Assembly: GCF_019968905.1 (NCBI RefSeq)
Contig: NZ_CP079946.1
Coordinates: forward strand, 6,669,356-6,733,355
Direction: 5' to 3'
From: Corallococcus sp. EGB
GTDB lineage: Bacteria; Myxococcota; Myxococcia; Myxococcales; Myxococcaceae
Length of the DNA: 64,000 nucleotides
This document shows, one piece after another, positions 26,727-35,398 of the stretch (position 1 is its first letter; the number at the start of each line of letters is the position of its first letter). The position numbers and the translations under genes are program-made. Below the pieces are notes generated by a model. The model saw only the letters and a program-made list of their open reading frames with translations, was not told the DNA's origin and ran no database searches.

Positions 26727-26788
26727 GCGCGTCCGCGGGCCCACAGGGTGTCCGGGCAGCCACACTCGCGGGTGGCTTGCGGACGCGC
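26727..26788. repeat. Long inverted repeat in a divergent promoter region
   Basis: Arms 26727-26736 and 26779-26788 (GCGCGTCCGC/GCGGACGCGC) are perfect 10-bp complements with a 42-bp spacer. A second, smaller inverted repeat (GCCAC/GTGGC, about 26758-26775) lies inside. It sits between the divergent alpha-2-macroglobulin and methyltransferase genes and could be an operator or structured leader. Confidence 0.45.
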
Positions 26789-26883
26789 GGGACGCGGGAT
26801 TTCGCGGTGCAGACTGGCGGTGAGACACCGCGGCGGTCAACTGGGGTCCCGCTCCAAGCACCGGGGCGGTAGGGTGCGCCGCC

Positions 26884-27630
26884 ATGGTGCTGCCCGTCCG
26901 ATTCGTCCTCATGCGCCCGCGCAACGCGGAGAACCTGGGCGCCGCCGCCCGCGCCCTGAAGAACTGCGGCCTGTCCGACTGGGCATGGGTGACGCCGGAG
27001 GTGGAGGACCTGGGCCCGGCCCACCGGCTCGCGGTGCACGCGGAGGATGTGCTGGGTGGGGTGAAGCGCCCGGACTCGCTGGACGCGGCGGTGTCCGACT
27101 GCGTCTGGGTGGTGGGCACCAGCTCCCGGAAGGTGGAGGGAAAGCGCCGCCTGTCTCCCCGCGCCGTGGGGGAGGAATTGGTGGCGCGGGCGAAGCAGGG
27201 GCCGGTGGCGCTCGTCTTCGGGGACGAGCGCAGCGGCCTCACCAACGCGGAGGTGGAGCGCTGCCACGACCTGTCCGCGGTGCCCACCGCGCCGGAGCAG
27301 CCCTCCATCAACCTGGCGCAGGCGGTGCTGCTCTACGCCTATGAGGTTCGCATGGCCCACCTCGCGGACACCGCGCCGCCGCCGGGCCCCCTGCCCCTGG
27401 CCGCCACGGACGCGGAGCTCGCCCGCGTGGAGGCGACGCTGGAGGCGCTCCTGAGCGCGGGCCGATTCCTCGTGGATGAGAAGCCCGGGCGCACGGCGGT
27501 GCGGGACCTGGTGGCGCCGCTGCGCCGCTCCCGGCTCACGCGCAACGAGGCCCGGCTCTGGCTGGCCGCGCTGCACACCGTGCGCAAGCACATCCCCGGC
27601 GGCGGCGGACCGCCCCCGGACGAGACCTGA
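26884..27630 (+). CDS. SpoU-family RNA 2'-O-methyltransferase (TrmJ-like)
   Basis: 248 residues. The three SpoU/SPOUT motifs are visible: motif 1 in RPRNAENLGAAARALKNCG, motif 2 in ALVFGDERSGLTNAE, and motif 3 in SINLAQAVLLYAYEV. This combination matches TrmJ, which methylates the ribose at position 32 of tRNAs. The C-terminal 80 residues (ELARVEATLEALLSAGRFLV and following) are the helical extension also found in TrmJ. The start codon has no strong ribosome binding site. Related paralogues act on rRNA, so the substrate is not certain. Confidence 0.88.
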   Translation: MVLPVRFVLMRPRNAENLGAAARALKNCGLSDWAWVTPEVEDLGPAHRLAVHAEDVLGGVKRPDSLDAAVSDCVWVVGTSSRKVEGKRRLSPRAVGEELVARAKQGPVALVFGDERSGLTNAEVERCHDLSAVPTAPEQPSINLAQAVLLYAYEVRMAHLADTAPPPGPLPLAATDAELARVEATLEALLSAGRFLVDEKPGRTAVRDLVAPLRRSRLTRNEARLWLAALHTVRKHIPGGGGPPPDET

Positions 27631-27638
27631 GCAGGCAG

Positions 27639-27657
27639 GGGGACACCTTTCGTCCCC
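27639..27657 (+). terminator. Short stem-loop after the methyltransferase gene
   Basis: Arms 27639-27644 and 27652-27657 (GGGGAC/GTCCCC) flank a seven-base loop, nine bases after the stop codon. No downstream T-run, so this is a weak candidate. Confidence 0.35.
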
Positions 27658-27728
27658 ACGCGCGGCGGGAACCCCGAGCGTCGCTACCTTTCCTTGGACG
27701 ACCGAATCCTCACGGAAAGGAGCACCGC

Positions 27729-27956
27729 GTGAACCACATGCCCTACGAATCGATGATCGTGGGAGGCACCGAGCCCGGCCCTGGCCGTCAGGCCCCCCTC
27801 TCCGAGGAACCCTGGGAGGAGCCCGGCCGAACGCCCGGCACCGCGGAGGACGGCGGGCTGGAGGAGGAATCCCACCGGATGGCCAACGGCGACGAGCCGG
27901 GCCCGACGCCAGGCTCCGCCGAGGGTGACGACCCCGACGAACCGGCCCGCCACTAA
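27729..27956 (+). CDS. Small acidic Pro/Gly-rich hypothetical protein
   Basis: 75 residues beginning GTG AAC CAC ATG; AAGGAG lies six bases before the GTG, which makes translation likely. The sequence is acidic and rich in Gly, Pro, Glu and Asp (EEPWEEPGRTPGTAEDGG, ANGDEPGPTPGSAEGDDP), with an imperfect internal repeat of the TPG(T/S)AE unit. It is probably intrinsically disordered. No homology can be named. It stands alone between the TrmJ-like and RsuA-like genes. Confidence 0.5.
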   Translation: MNHMPYESMIVGGTEPGPGRQAPLSEEPWEEPGRTPGTAEDGGLEEESHRMANGDEPGPTPGSAEGDDPDEPARH

Positions 27957-27998
27957 CTGAGGGCCCCGCCGCCCAAGCGCGGCTACAGTGCCGCGCCC

Positions 27999-28793
27999 AT
28001 GGCTCGCAAGTCCGAACGGCCCCCCAAGTCCCCGCCTCGCCCCAACCGCTGGGAGGGCAAGGAGAAGCCGGACTGGCTCTCTCGCGCGCTCGCGCGGGCG
28101 GGCGCCATGCCCCAGGACGAGGCGGAGGCCGCCATCAAGGCGGGCCGCGTGACGGTCAACGGCCGCGTGGCGACCACGCCCCTGACGCCCGTGCCGCCCG
28201 GCGCCGTCCTCAAGGTGGACGGACTGCCGGTGCGCAAGGAGGCGCCCACGCACGTGCTGGCCTTCCACAAGCCCGCGGGCGTGCTGACCTCCACCGCGCG
28301 CCAGCACCGCACGGGCACGGTGTTCGAGCTGCTCCTGCCCCAGCTGCCCCTGGAGCTGAACCGCTTCACCTGGCACGCCGTGGGCCGGCTGGACGTGGAC
28401 ACCACGGGCCTGCTGCTCTTCACCAACGACGACAAGCTGGTGGCCCACTGCACGTCCCCGGAGACGAACCTCCCCAAGCGCTACGTGGCCACGGTCTTCA
28501 GCACCGCGGATGACGCGAAGGTGGAGCCGCTGCGACAGGGGATGATGCTGGATGACGGCCCCGCCCGCCCCGCCGCGGTGCGCGTGCGCGACGAGCACAC
28601 GGTGGAGGTCATCCTCACGGAAGGACGCCACCACCAGGTGAAGCGCATGCTGGGCGCGGTGGGACTGCCCGCCCGGGCGCTCCACCGGGAGGCGGTGGGC
28701 GACATCACCCTGGATGACATCCCCGAAGGCGGCTTCCGCCTGCTCACCGAGGAGGAGGTCCGCGAGAAGCTGCACTACACGGGCCGGGACTGA
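27999..28793 (+). CDS. 16S/23S rRNA pseudouridine synthase (RsuA/RluB/RluE/RluF family)
   Basis: 264 residues. An S4 RNA-binding domain (WLSRALARAGAMPQDEAEAA, IKAGRVTVNGR) is followed by the RsuA-type catalytic domain with the active-site aspartate in WHAVGRLDVDTTGLLLFTND and the conserved EGRHHQVKRML motif. Enzymes of this family isomerise single uridines in 16S or 23S rRNA. The basic N-terminal extension (ARKSERPPKSPPRPNRWEGK) is common in the group. The exact position modified cannot be judged from sequence. Confidence 0.9.
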   Translation: MARKSERPPKSPPRPNRWEGKEKPDWLSRALARAGAMPQDEAEAAIKAGRVTVNGRVATTPLTPVPPGAVLKVDGLPVRKEAPTHVLAFHKPAGVLTSTARQHRTGTVFELLLPQLPLELNRFTWHAVGRLDVDTTGLLLFTNDDKLVAHCTSPETNLPKRYVATVFSTADDAKVEPLRQGMMLDDGPARPAAVRVRDEHTVEVILTEGRHHQVKRMLGAVGLPARALHREAVGDITLDDIPEGGFRLLTEEEVREKLHYTGRD

Positions 28794-28838
28794 CTTCCGG
28801 GTGCCCTCGCCCCCCGGGGTGGGGTTAGGGTGCGGTCC

Positions 28839-30242
28839 ATGGCGGACTTCGACCTGGTGGTCATCGGATCAGGCCCCGCGGGGGAATGGGGCGCGGTGCA
28901 GGCCTCGCTCGCGGGCAAGCGGGTGGCGGTGGTGGAGCGGGAGCCGGTGCTCGGAGGCACCGCGGCCAACACCGGCACCCTTCCCTCCAAGACGCTGCGC
29001 GAGACGGCGCTGCACCTCTCCGGCTTCAGGGCGCGCGGCCTCTACAGCGTGGACGCGACGCTGCGCCATGAGGCCACCGTCTCCGACTTCCTCTTCCGCG
29101 AGCGCCGCGTGAAGCAGATGGAGCGCGAGCGCATCCACAGGAACCTCCAGCGCCACGGCGTGACGGTGTTCCAGGGCACCGGCTCCTTCGTGGACGCGCA
29201 CACCGTCGCGGTGAAGCACGACGGCACGGAGTACACCCGGCTCACCGCCGGCACGGTCCTCATCGCCACCGGCTCCAGCCCGTACCGCCCGCCGATGTAC
29301 CCCTTCGGGGATCCGCGCGTGCACGACTCGGATGAAATCCTGGACATCACCACCCTGCCCCGCACGCTGGTGGTGGTGGGCGGCGGCGTCATCGGCTGCG
29401 AGTACGCGAGCATGTTCGCCGCGATGGGCATCCCGGTGACGCTGGTGGAGGTGAAGAACGAGCTCCTGTCGTTCCTGGACCGGGAGATTGGCGAGCTCTT
29501 GCGCGAGTGCATGGACACGCTGGGCGTGCGGCTGCGCCTGGGGCAGACGGTGGAGTCCGTGCACGTGCCGGAGTCCTCCTCCGAGCCCATCCGCCTGAAG
29601 CTGTCCACCGGCGAGGTGCTGGAGACGGATCAGGTGCTGGTCGCCTCCGGCCGCACCTCGAACACCGCGGGCCTGGGCCTCGAGGCGCTGGGCGTGAAGC
29701 AGGGCAAGCGCGGCCAGATCGAGGTGGGCCTCGCGTACCAGACGGCCGTCCCGCACATCTACGCGGTGGGGGACGTCATCGGCTTCCCCGCCCTGGCCTC
29801 CACGTCCATGGAGCAGGCCCGCATCGCGGTGGAGCACGCGTTCGGCCCGGGCAAGCGCACGCTCACGCCCATCCTGCCCTACGGCATCTACACCATCCCG
29901 GAGGTGTCCATGGCCGGCGAGACGGAGGAGTCCCTGCGCACGCGCGGCATCCCCTACGTCGTGGGCCGCGCCGACTTCGACACCAACCCGCGCGGGCAGA
30001 TCATCGGGGAGAAGCAGGGCCTCCTGAAGCTGCTCTTCCACCGCGACGACATGAAGCTGTTGGGCGTGCACGTGCTGGGCGAGCAGGCCTCGGAGCTGGT
30101 GCACGTGGGGCTCACCGCGATGCTCACCGGCTCCACCGCGCAGCTCTTCGTGGAGACCTGCTTCAACTACCCGACGCTGTCGGAGGCCTATAAGGCCGCC
30201 ACCTACGACGCGTTGGATCAGGTCCGCGTGAGCAGCGCCTGA
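28839..30242 (+). CDS. sthA: Si-specific NAD(P)+ transhydrogenase-like flavoprotein (SthA type)
   Basis: 467 residues from ATG 28839. It is a two-dinucleotide-domain flavoprotein: FAD site VVIGSGPAGEWGA, NAD(P) site VVGGGVIGCEYASMFAAMGI, second FAD contact IYAVGDVIGFPALAS, and a dimerisation domain to the C-terminus. In the place of the disulfide redox motif GGTCVNxGCxPSK it has GGTAANTGTLPSK, so both cysteines are replaced (Ala42, Thr47). That excludes dihydrolipoamide dehydrogenase or glutathione reductase activity and fits soluble transhydrogenase, which moves hydride between NADH and NADPH. SthA proteins often keep the first cysteine, so loss of both is worth noting. Confidence 0.85.
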   Translation: MADFDLVVIGSGPAGEWGAVQASLAGKRVAVVEREPVLGGTAANTGTLPSKTLRETALHLSGFRARGLYSVDATLRHEATVSDFLFRERRVKQMERERIHRNLQRHGVTVFQGTGSFVDAHTVAVKHDGTEYTRLTAGTVLIATGSSPYRPPMYPFGDPRVHDSDEILDITTLPRTLVVVGGGVIGCEYASMFAAMGIPVTLVEVKNELLSFLDREIGELLRECMDTLGVRLRLGQTVESVHVPESSSEPIRLKLSTGEVLETDQVLVASGRTSNTAGLGLEALGVKQGKRGQIEVGLAYQTAVPHIYAVGDVIGFPALASTSMEQARIAVEHAFGPGKRTLTPILPYGIYTIPEVSMAGETEESLRTRGIPYVVGRADFDTNPRGQIIGEKQGLLKLLFHRDDMKLLGVHVLGEQASELVHVGLTAMLTGSTAQLFVETCFNYPTLSEAYKAATYDALDQVRVSSA

Positions 30243-30260
30243 TCCACCGGCCCGCGTCCG

Positions 30261-30599
30261 TCAGCGCGAATCCTTGAGGCTGCCCACCGTGAGGCCCGAC
30301 TCGCGGGGGGCCGCCCGGTTCACCCCGTCCGCGGACACGCGGGCCAGCGGGGGCGCGGCGGCGGGCGCCGGGGCCTTGGGGGCCACAGCCTTGGGAGCAG
30401 CCCCCTTGGAGGCGCCGCTCTGCCCCGGAGCGCCCTGGAGCAGCTCCCGGATGCGCGCCCAGCGGACCTTCTCCTCGGCCATCAGCCGCACCAGCTCCTC
30501 GCGGGCGGAGGCATCCGGCAGATCCGACGCGGCCGCCGCCACCTTGTCCATGAAGGGCACCAGGTATCCGAAGTCCCGGTCGAAATTGGAGGTCGCCAT
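30261..30599 (-). CDS. Hypothetical protein with Ala/Pro-rich tail
   Basis: 112 residues from ATG 30599 (AAGGTG upstream). The first 60 residues are a helical domain (FDRDFGYLVPFMDKVAAAAS, ELVRLMAEEKVRWARIRELL), and the rest is Ala/Pro-rich and likely disordered. It begins 11 bp after the stop of the SnoaL-like gene, so the two form an operon. The family is not recognised. The 3' end faces the transhydrogenase gene 18 bp away. Confidence 0.6.
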   Translation of the reverse strand: MATSNFDRDFGYLVPFMDKVAAAASDLPDASAREELVRLMAEEKVRWARIRELLQGAPGQSGASKGAAPKAVAPKAPAPAAAPPLARVSADGVNRAAPRESGLTVGSLKDSR

Positions 30600-30609
30600 G
30601 GCGGGCACC

Positions 30610-30972
30610 TTAGCCGTGGTAGACGCGCGACGCGACGATGCGCCCGCCCTTCACCTCCAGCACCTCCGCCACGGGCATGGGGGCCTCGTTGGGGGCGTGC
30701 CGCAGGTACTCCATGAACACCCGGTCCCCGTCCGCCGTGAGGGCCGTCTCCTCGTAGCGCAGGCCCGGCAGCCGGGCGATGGCGTCCCTCCACCACCGCT
30801 CCAGGGCCGGCCGGCCCACCAGGCGCCCGCCCGTCTCCGGGTGCAGGACGCGAATCTTCGGCGAGGTGTGTGTTGCATCCTCCGCGTACAGCGCCACGAG
30901 GGCGGTGATGTCGTGGGCGTTGAAGGCCTGCAGCCAGGCCCGGGCCAGGGAGAAGTTTTCGCTCGCGCTCAT
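30610..30972 (-). CDS. SnoaL-like / NTF2-fold protein
   Basis: 120 residues with the standard NTF2-like layout: an N-terminal helix pair (LARAWLQAFNAHDITALVAL), the strand YAEDATHTSP, a helix GRPALERWWRDAIARLPGLR, then beta strands (YEETALTADGDRVFMEYLRH, VAEVLEVKGGRIVASRVYHG). The length matches SnoaL-like cyclases and isomerases and also non-catalytic relatives. Substrate unknown. It is the first gene of a two-gene operon and is divergent from fusA. Confidence 0.8.
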   Translation of the reverse strand: MSASENFSLARAWLQAFNAHDITALVALYAEDATHTSPKIRVLHPETGGRLVGRPALERWWRDAIARLPGLRYEETALTADGDRVFMEYLRHAPNEAPMPVAEVLEVKGGRIVASRVYHG

Positions 30973-31128
30973 TGTTATGAGACCTCAGTCGGAACAGGGC
31001 GGTGCAACGTAGGCGGATGTACGCCCATCGTCATGCGGATTTGTCTGGTAACTGGGTCCTGTGGGAAGTAAGGGCCCCGCCTGCTCTGTTCCCTCAGGCA
31101 ATTTTTTCAATCGAAGAAGGACCGGATC

Positions 31129-33246
31129 GTGGCCTCCAACGTACCCATCGAGAAGATTCGTAACATCGGTATCTCCGCCCACATCGACTCGGGCAAGACC
31201 ACTCTGTCCGAGCGCATCCTGTTCTATACGGGCAAGATCCACGAGATCCACGAGGTCCGCGGCAAGGACGGCGTGGGCGCGGTCATGGACTCGATGGACC
31301 TGGAGCGTGAGAAGGGCATCACGATCCAGTCCGCCGCCACGTACGCGATGTGGGGCGACTACAACATCAACCTCATCGACACGCCGGGACACGTGGACTT
31401 CACCATCGAGGTGGAGCGCGCGCTCCGCGTTCTCGACGGCGCCATCCTGGTGCTCTGCTCCGTGTCGGGCGTGCAGTCGCAGTCCATCACGGTGGACCGC
31501 CAGATGAAGCGCTACCGCGTTCCGCGCATCGCGTTCGTCAACAAGATGGACCGCTCTGGCGCGAACTACGACCGCGTCGCCGGCCAGCTGAAGGAGAAGC
31601 TGGGCCACCACCCCGTGAAGCTCCAGTACCCCATCGGCGCGGAGGACCGCTTCCAGGGCCTCATCGACCTCATCTCGATGAAGGCGTACTACTTCGACGG
31701 TGAGAGCGGCGAGACCGTGCGCGAGGAGGCCATTCCGGCGGAGATGCTGGACGAGGCCAAGCTGCGCCGTGACGAGATGCTCGAGGGCGTCGCCAACGTG
31801 GACGACGAGCTGGGCGAGGCGTTCCTCATGGACGCCGCCAGCATCACCGAGGAGCAGCTGCGCGCCGCCATCCGCCGCGCCACCATCGCGCTGAAGATGA
31901 CGCCGGTGATGTGCGGCTCCGCGTACAAGAACAAGGGCGTGCAGCTGCTGCTCAACGCGGTGTGCAGCTACCTGCCCAACCCGAAGGAAGCCACCAACGA
32001 GGCGCTGGACCAGAAGAACAACGAGGCCAAGGTCATCCTGGAGTCGGATCCGACCAAGCCCTTCGTGGGTCTCGCGTTCAAGCTGGAGGATGGCCGCTAC
32101 GGGCAGCTGACGTACATGCGCGTCTACCAGGGCAAGGTCGCCAAGGGTGACTTCATCATCAACCAGGTGAACCAGAAGAAGGTCAAGGTTCCGCGCATCG
32201 TCCGCATGCACGCGTCGGAAATGCACGACGTGAACGAGGCCACCGCGGGCGACATCGTGGCGCTCTTCGGCATCGAGTGCGCCTCCGGCGACACGTTCAC
32301 CGACGGCACCGTGCAGTACACGATGACGTCCATGTTCGTGCCGGACGCGGTCATCTCGCTGGCGGTGACGCCGAAGAACCGCGACACGCTGGCCAACTTC
32401 TCCAAGGCGCTCAACCGCTTCAACAAGGAAGACCCCACCTTCCGCGTGCGCCGCGACGAGGAGTCCGGCCAGACGATCATCTCCGGCATGGGTGAGCTCC
32501 ACCTGGAGATCTACATCGAGCGCATGAAGCGCGAGTACAACTGCGAGGTGGTGGCCGGCAAGCCGCAGGTGGCCTACCGCGAGACCATCTCCCAGAAGGG
32601 CGAGTTCGCCTACACGCACAAGAAGCAGACCGGTGGTTCGGGTCAGTTCGCGCGCGTGTGCGGCTACGTGGAGCCCCTGCCCGCGGACGCGGTGCAGCAG
32701 TACGAGTTCGTGGACGACATCGTCGGTGGCTCCATCCCGCGCGAGTTCATCCCCGCGTGCGACAAGGGCTTCCAGGAGGCCGTGAAGAAGGGCAGCCTCA
32801 TCGGCTTCCCCGTGGTGGGTCTGCGCGTGGTCATCAACGACGGCGCGTTCCACGCGGTGGACTCGTCCGAGCAGGCGTTCAAGACGGCCGCCATCATGGG
32901 CTTCCGCGAGGGCTACGCCGCCGCCAAGCCCATCATCCTGGAGCCCATGATGAAGGTGGAGGTCCAGGCGCCGGAGGACTTCCAGGGTTCCGTCGTCGGC
33001 CAGCTGAACCAGCGCCGCGGCACCATCCTGGAGACGAGCACCGCCGAGGGCTACGTGACGGCCGTCGCGGAGGTGCCGCTCAACACGATGTTCGGCTACT
33101 CCACGGACCTGCGCTCCGCCACCCAGGGCAAGGGCGAGTTCTCCATGGAGTTCTCCAAGTACTCGCCGGTCCCGCGCAACGAGGCGGAGGCCCTGATGGC
33201 GCAGTACAAGGAGAAGCAGGCTGCGGAGCAGGCTGCCCGCAAGTAG
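31129..33246 (+). CDS. fusA: Elongation factor G, spd/mitochondrial EFG1-like type
   Basis: 705 residues, GTG start with AGGA upstream. All GTPase motifs are present: [12 protein letters not shown] (G1), [13 protein letters not shown] (switch I/G2), DTPGHVDF (G3) and NKMD (G4), then domains II-V with GGSGQFARV and [10 protein letters not shown]. The G1 motif reads [12 protein letters not shown] rather than the usual bacterial HIDAGKTTTTER, the form seen in mitochondrial EF-G1 and in the spdEFG1 subfamily of spirochaetes, planctomycetes and delta-proteobacteria. It promotes translocation on the ribosome. Genomes with this subfamily often carry additional EF-G genes, so it need not be the only one. 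It stands alone with its own terminator. Confidence 0.95.
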   Translation: MASNVPIEKIRNIGISAHIDSGKTTLSERILFYTGKIHEIHEVRGKDGVGAVMDSMDLEREKGITIQSAATYAMWGDYNINLIDTPGHVDFTIEVERALRVLDGAILVLCSVSGVQSQSITVDRQMKRYRVPRIAFVNKMDRSGANYDRVAGQLKEKLGHHPVKLQYPIGAEDRFQGLIDLISMKAYYFDGESGETVREEAIPAEMLDEAKLRRDEMLEGVANVDDELGEAFLMDAASITEEQLRAAIRRATIALKMTPVMCGSAYKNKGVQLLLNAVCSYLPNPKEATNEALDQKNNEAKVILESDPTKPFVGLAFKLEDGRYGQLTYMRVYQGKVAKGDFIINQVNQKKVKVPRIVRMHASEMHDVNEATAGDIVALFGIECASGDTFTDGTVQYTMTSMFVPDAVISLAVTPKNRDTLANFSKALNRFNKEDPTFRVRRDEESGQTIISGMGELHLEIYIERMKREYNCEVVAGKPQVAYRETISQKGEFAYTHKKQTGGSGQFARVCGYVEPLPADAVQQYEFVDDIVGGSIPREFIPACDKGFQEAVKKGSLIGFPVVGLRVVINDGAFHAVDSSEQAFKTAAIMGFREGYAAAKPIILEPMMKVEVQAPEDFQGSVVGQLNQRRGTILETSTAEGYVTAVAEVPLNTMFGYSTDLRSATQGKGEFSMEFSKYSPVPRNEAEALMAQYKEKQAAEQAARK

Positions 33247-33278
33247 TCCGGGTGCCCGTGCCGCACTGGCTGTAGGAA

Positions 33279-33318
33279 GGGCGCTCCCCGCTTCAAGTGG
33301 GGGGCGCCCTTTCGCTTT
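33279..33318 (+). terminator. Rho-independent terminator after fusA
   Basis: Arms 33279-33289 and 33299-33309 (GGGCGCTCCCC/GGGGGGCGCCC, one T-G pair) flank a nine-base loop and are followed by TTTCGCTTTT. This is the clearest intrinsic terminator in the window. Confidence 0.85.
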
Positions 33319-33349
33319 TCCCCGTCCCCCTTTCGAAAGGTTCCTTCCC

Positions 33350-35287
33350 GTGACGCTGCTTCGCGCCGCCAACGTCCAGCTCGCCTTCGGCAGCCGCACC
33401 GTCTTCGAGGGCCTCACCTTCACCATCGAGGAGGGCGAGCGCGTGGGCCTGGTCGGCGTCAACGGCTCCGGCAAGTCGTCGCTGCTGAAGATCCTCGCCG
33501 GCGCGGCGAAGCCGGACCTGGGTGAGCTGCAGCTGCGCCGGGGCGCGCGCGTCACCTACCTGCCCCAGGAGCCGGAGTTCCCCGAAGGCGCCACCGTGGC
33601 GAGCGAGCTCGCCGTGTCACAGGCGCCGCTGAAGGAGGCGCTGGCCGCGCACGCGGAGCTGTCACGCAGGCTGGAGGCGGACCCCGCGAACGCCACCCCG
33701 AAGATGCTGGAGCAGCTGTCCGCCCTGAGCGACCGCATCGAACAGGCCGGCGGCTGGGACACCGAGCACCACGCGAAGACGCTGCTCGACAGGCTGGGCG
33801 TGAAGGACTGGGACCGGCCCGTGGCGCAGCTGTCCGGAGGCCTGCGCAAGCGCGTGGCCATTGCCCGCGCGCTGCTCACGCGCCCGGACCTGCTCTTGTT
33901 GGACGAGCCCACCAACCACCTGGACGCGGACACCGTGGACTGGCTGGAGGACGAGCTGGACAAGCTGCCCGGGGCGCTGCTGCTCGTCACGCACGACCGC
34001 TACTTCCTGGACGGCCTGGTGGACCGCATCGTCGAAATCCAGCCCGGCGGGGGCCTGGTCTCCTACCCCGGCAACTACGCGGCCTACGTGGAGCAGAAGC
34101 TCGTCGCCCAGCAGAACGCGGAGGTCGCGGAGCACAAGCGCGAGCGCTGGATTGCCCAGGAGGTCGCGTGGCTGCGCAAGGGCGTGGAGGCGCGGCGCAC
34201 CAAGAGCAAGGCGCGCATCGAGCGGGCGCAGAAGCTGCTGGCGGAGAAGGGCTTCCAGCGCCCCAAGGTGGCGGACCTGCGCGTCGCGGCGGCGCCCCGG
34301 CTGGGGCACACCGTGATTGAAGCGGAAGGGCTGACGAAGTCCTTCGGTGACCGCAAGGTGTTGAACGGCGTGGACTTCCGGCTCCAGCGCGGCGAGCGCG
34401 TGGGCTTCCTCGGCCCCAACGGCGTGGGCAAGACGACGTTCCTGCGCGTGATGCTGGGAGAGCTGCCCGCGGACGGCGGCAAGCTCGTCATCGGGAAGAA
34501 CACGAAGGTCGCCTACTACGATCAGCAGCGCGCGCAGCTGGACCCCGAGCAGACGGTGTACGACGCGGCCTCGCAGGGCGAGGACCACGTGGAGCTGGGC
34601 GACCGCAAGGTGCACCTGCGCGACTACCTGGACGACCTGCTCTTCCCGGTGCCCATGCAGCGCATGAAGGTGGGCGCGCTGTCCGGCGGCGAGCGCAACC
34701 GGCTGCTGCTGGCGCGGCTCTTCCTGGAAGGCGCCAACGTGCTGGTGCTGGACGAGCCCACCAACGACCTGGACATCGTCACGCTCAACATCCTGGAGCG
34801 GCTGCTCCTGGACTTCGCCGGCAGCGTGCTGCTGGTGACGCACGACCGGTACTTCCTCGACAAGGTGGCCACCGCCATCCTCTCCTTCGACGGCGAGGGC
34901 AGGGTCACCCGCTACGAGGGCAACTACGAGATGTACAAGCGGCTGAAGGAACAGTCGCAGGCCGCCGCCCTCAAGGCCGCGCCGACGAAGAAGGATGAAG
35001 CCCGCAGGGACGAGCCCCGCGACGAGCCCGCCGCGAAGCCCGCGCCGAAGAAGCCCGGGAAGCTCTCCTACAAGGACCAGCGCGAGCTGGACGGCATGGA
35101 GGCCACCATCGAGGCCGCGGAGAAGCGCAAGGCGGAGCTGGAGGCCCAGCTGGCCGACCCCGCCGTCTACAGCACCGGCTCCAAGGTGGCGGAAGTGAAC
35201 CAGGCGCTGGAGGCCACCACCGCGGAAGTGGATCGGCTCTATGCGCGATGGCAGGAATTGCAGGACCTGGCGGCCGGGACCGTCTGA
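33350..35287 (+). CDS. ABC-F family ATPase, Uup-like
   Basis: 645 residues, GTG start preceded by AAGG. Two ABC domains: Walker A GVNGSGKSSLLK with signature LSGGLRKRVAIARAL and Walker B LLLLDEPTNHLD; then GPNGVGKTTFLR, signature LSGGERNRLLLAR and VLVLDEPTNDLD. There are no membrane segments. A charged interdomain linker (about residues 245-310) is the P-site tRNA-interaction motif region of ABC-F proteins. The Ala/Pro/Lys-rich segment and coiled coil at 540-645 (ELDGMEATIEAAEKRKAELE) match the Uup C-terminal DNA-binding domain. Uup-type proteins act on ribosomes and influence transposon excision. It follows fusA after a terminator. Confidence 0.92.
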   Translation: MTLLRAANVQLAFGSRTVFEGLTFTIEEGERVGLVGVNGSGKSSLLKILAGAAKPDLGELQLRRGARVTYLPQEPEFPEGATVASELAVSQAPLKEALAAHAELSRRLEADPANATPKMLEQLSALSDRIEQAGGWDTEHHAKTLLDRLGVKDWDRPVAQLSGGLRKRVAIARALLTRPDLLLLDEPTNHLDADTVDWLEDELDKLPGALLLVTHDRYFLDGLVDRIVEIQPGGGLVSYPGNYAAYVEQKLVAQQNAEVAEHKRERWIAQEVAWLRKGVEARRTKSKARIERAQKLLAEKGFQRPKVADLRVAAAPRLGHTVIEAEGLTKSFGDRKVLNGVDFRLQRGERVGFLGPNGVGKTTFLRVMLGELPADGGKLVIGKNTKVAYYDQQRAQLDPEQTVYDAASQGEDHVELGDRKVHLRDYLDDLLFPVPMQRMKVGALSGGERNRLLLARLFLEGANVLVLDEPTNDLDIVTLNILERLLLDFAGSVLLVTHDRYFLDKVATAILSFDGEGRVTRYEGNYEMYKRLKEQSQAAALKAAPTKKDEARRDEPRDEPAAKPAPKKPGKLSYKDQRELDGMEATIEAAEKRKAELEAQLADPAVYSTGSKVAEVNQALEATTAEVDRLYARWQELQDLAAGTV

Positions 35288-35398
35288 GTTGTCAGGCTAT
35301 TCCGTGCGGCAACCCACAATCTGCTGCACTCCGTGCATGATTTTCGGGCCGGGGGACTCTGGCTAGAGTCCGCGTCCTTCCGCCTCGGGAGTCTTCAC

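Noticed and set aside
19581-27344. Very long open frame (over 2,500 codons) on the plus strand, antisense to pbpC and the alpha-2-macroglobulin gene
   Set aside because: Composition is Arg/His/Ala-rich without domains, as expected for the antisense frame of GC3-biased genes; both minus-strand genes have complete motifs.
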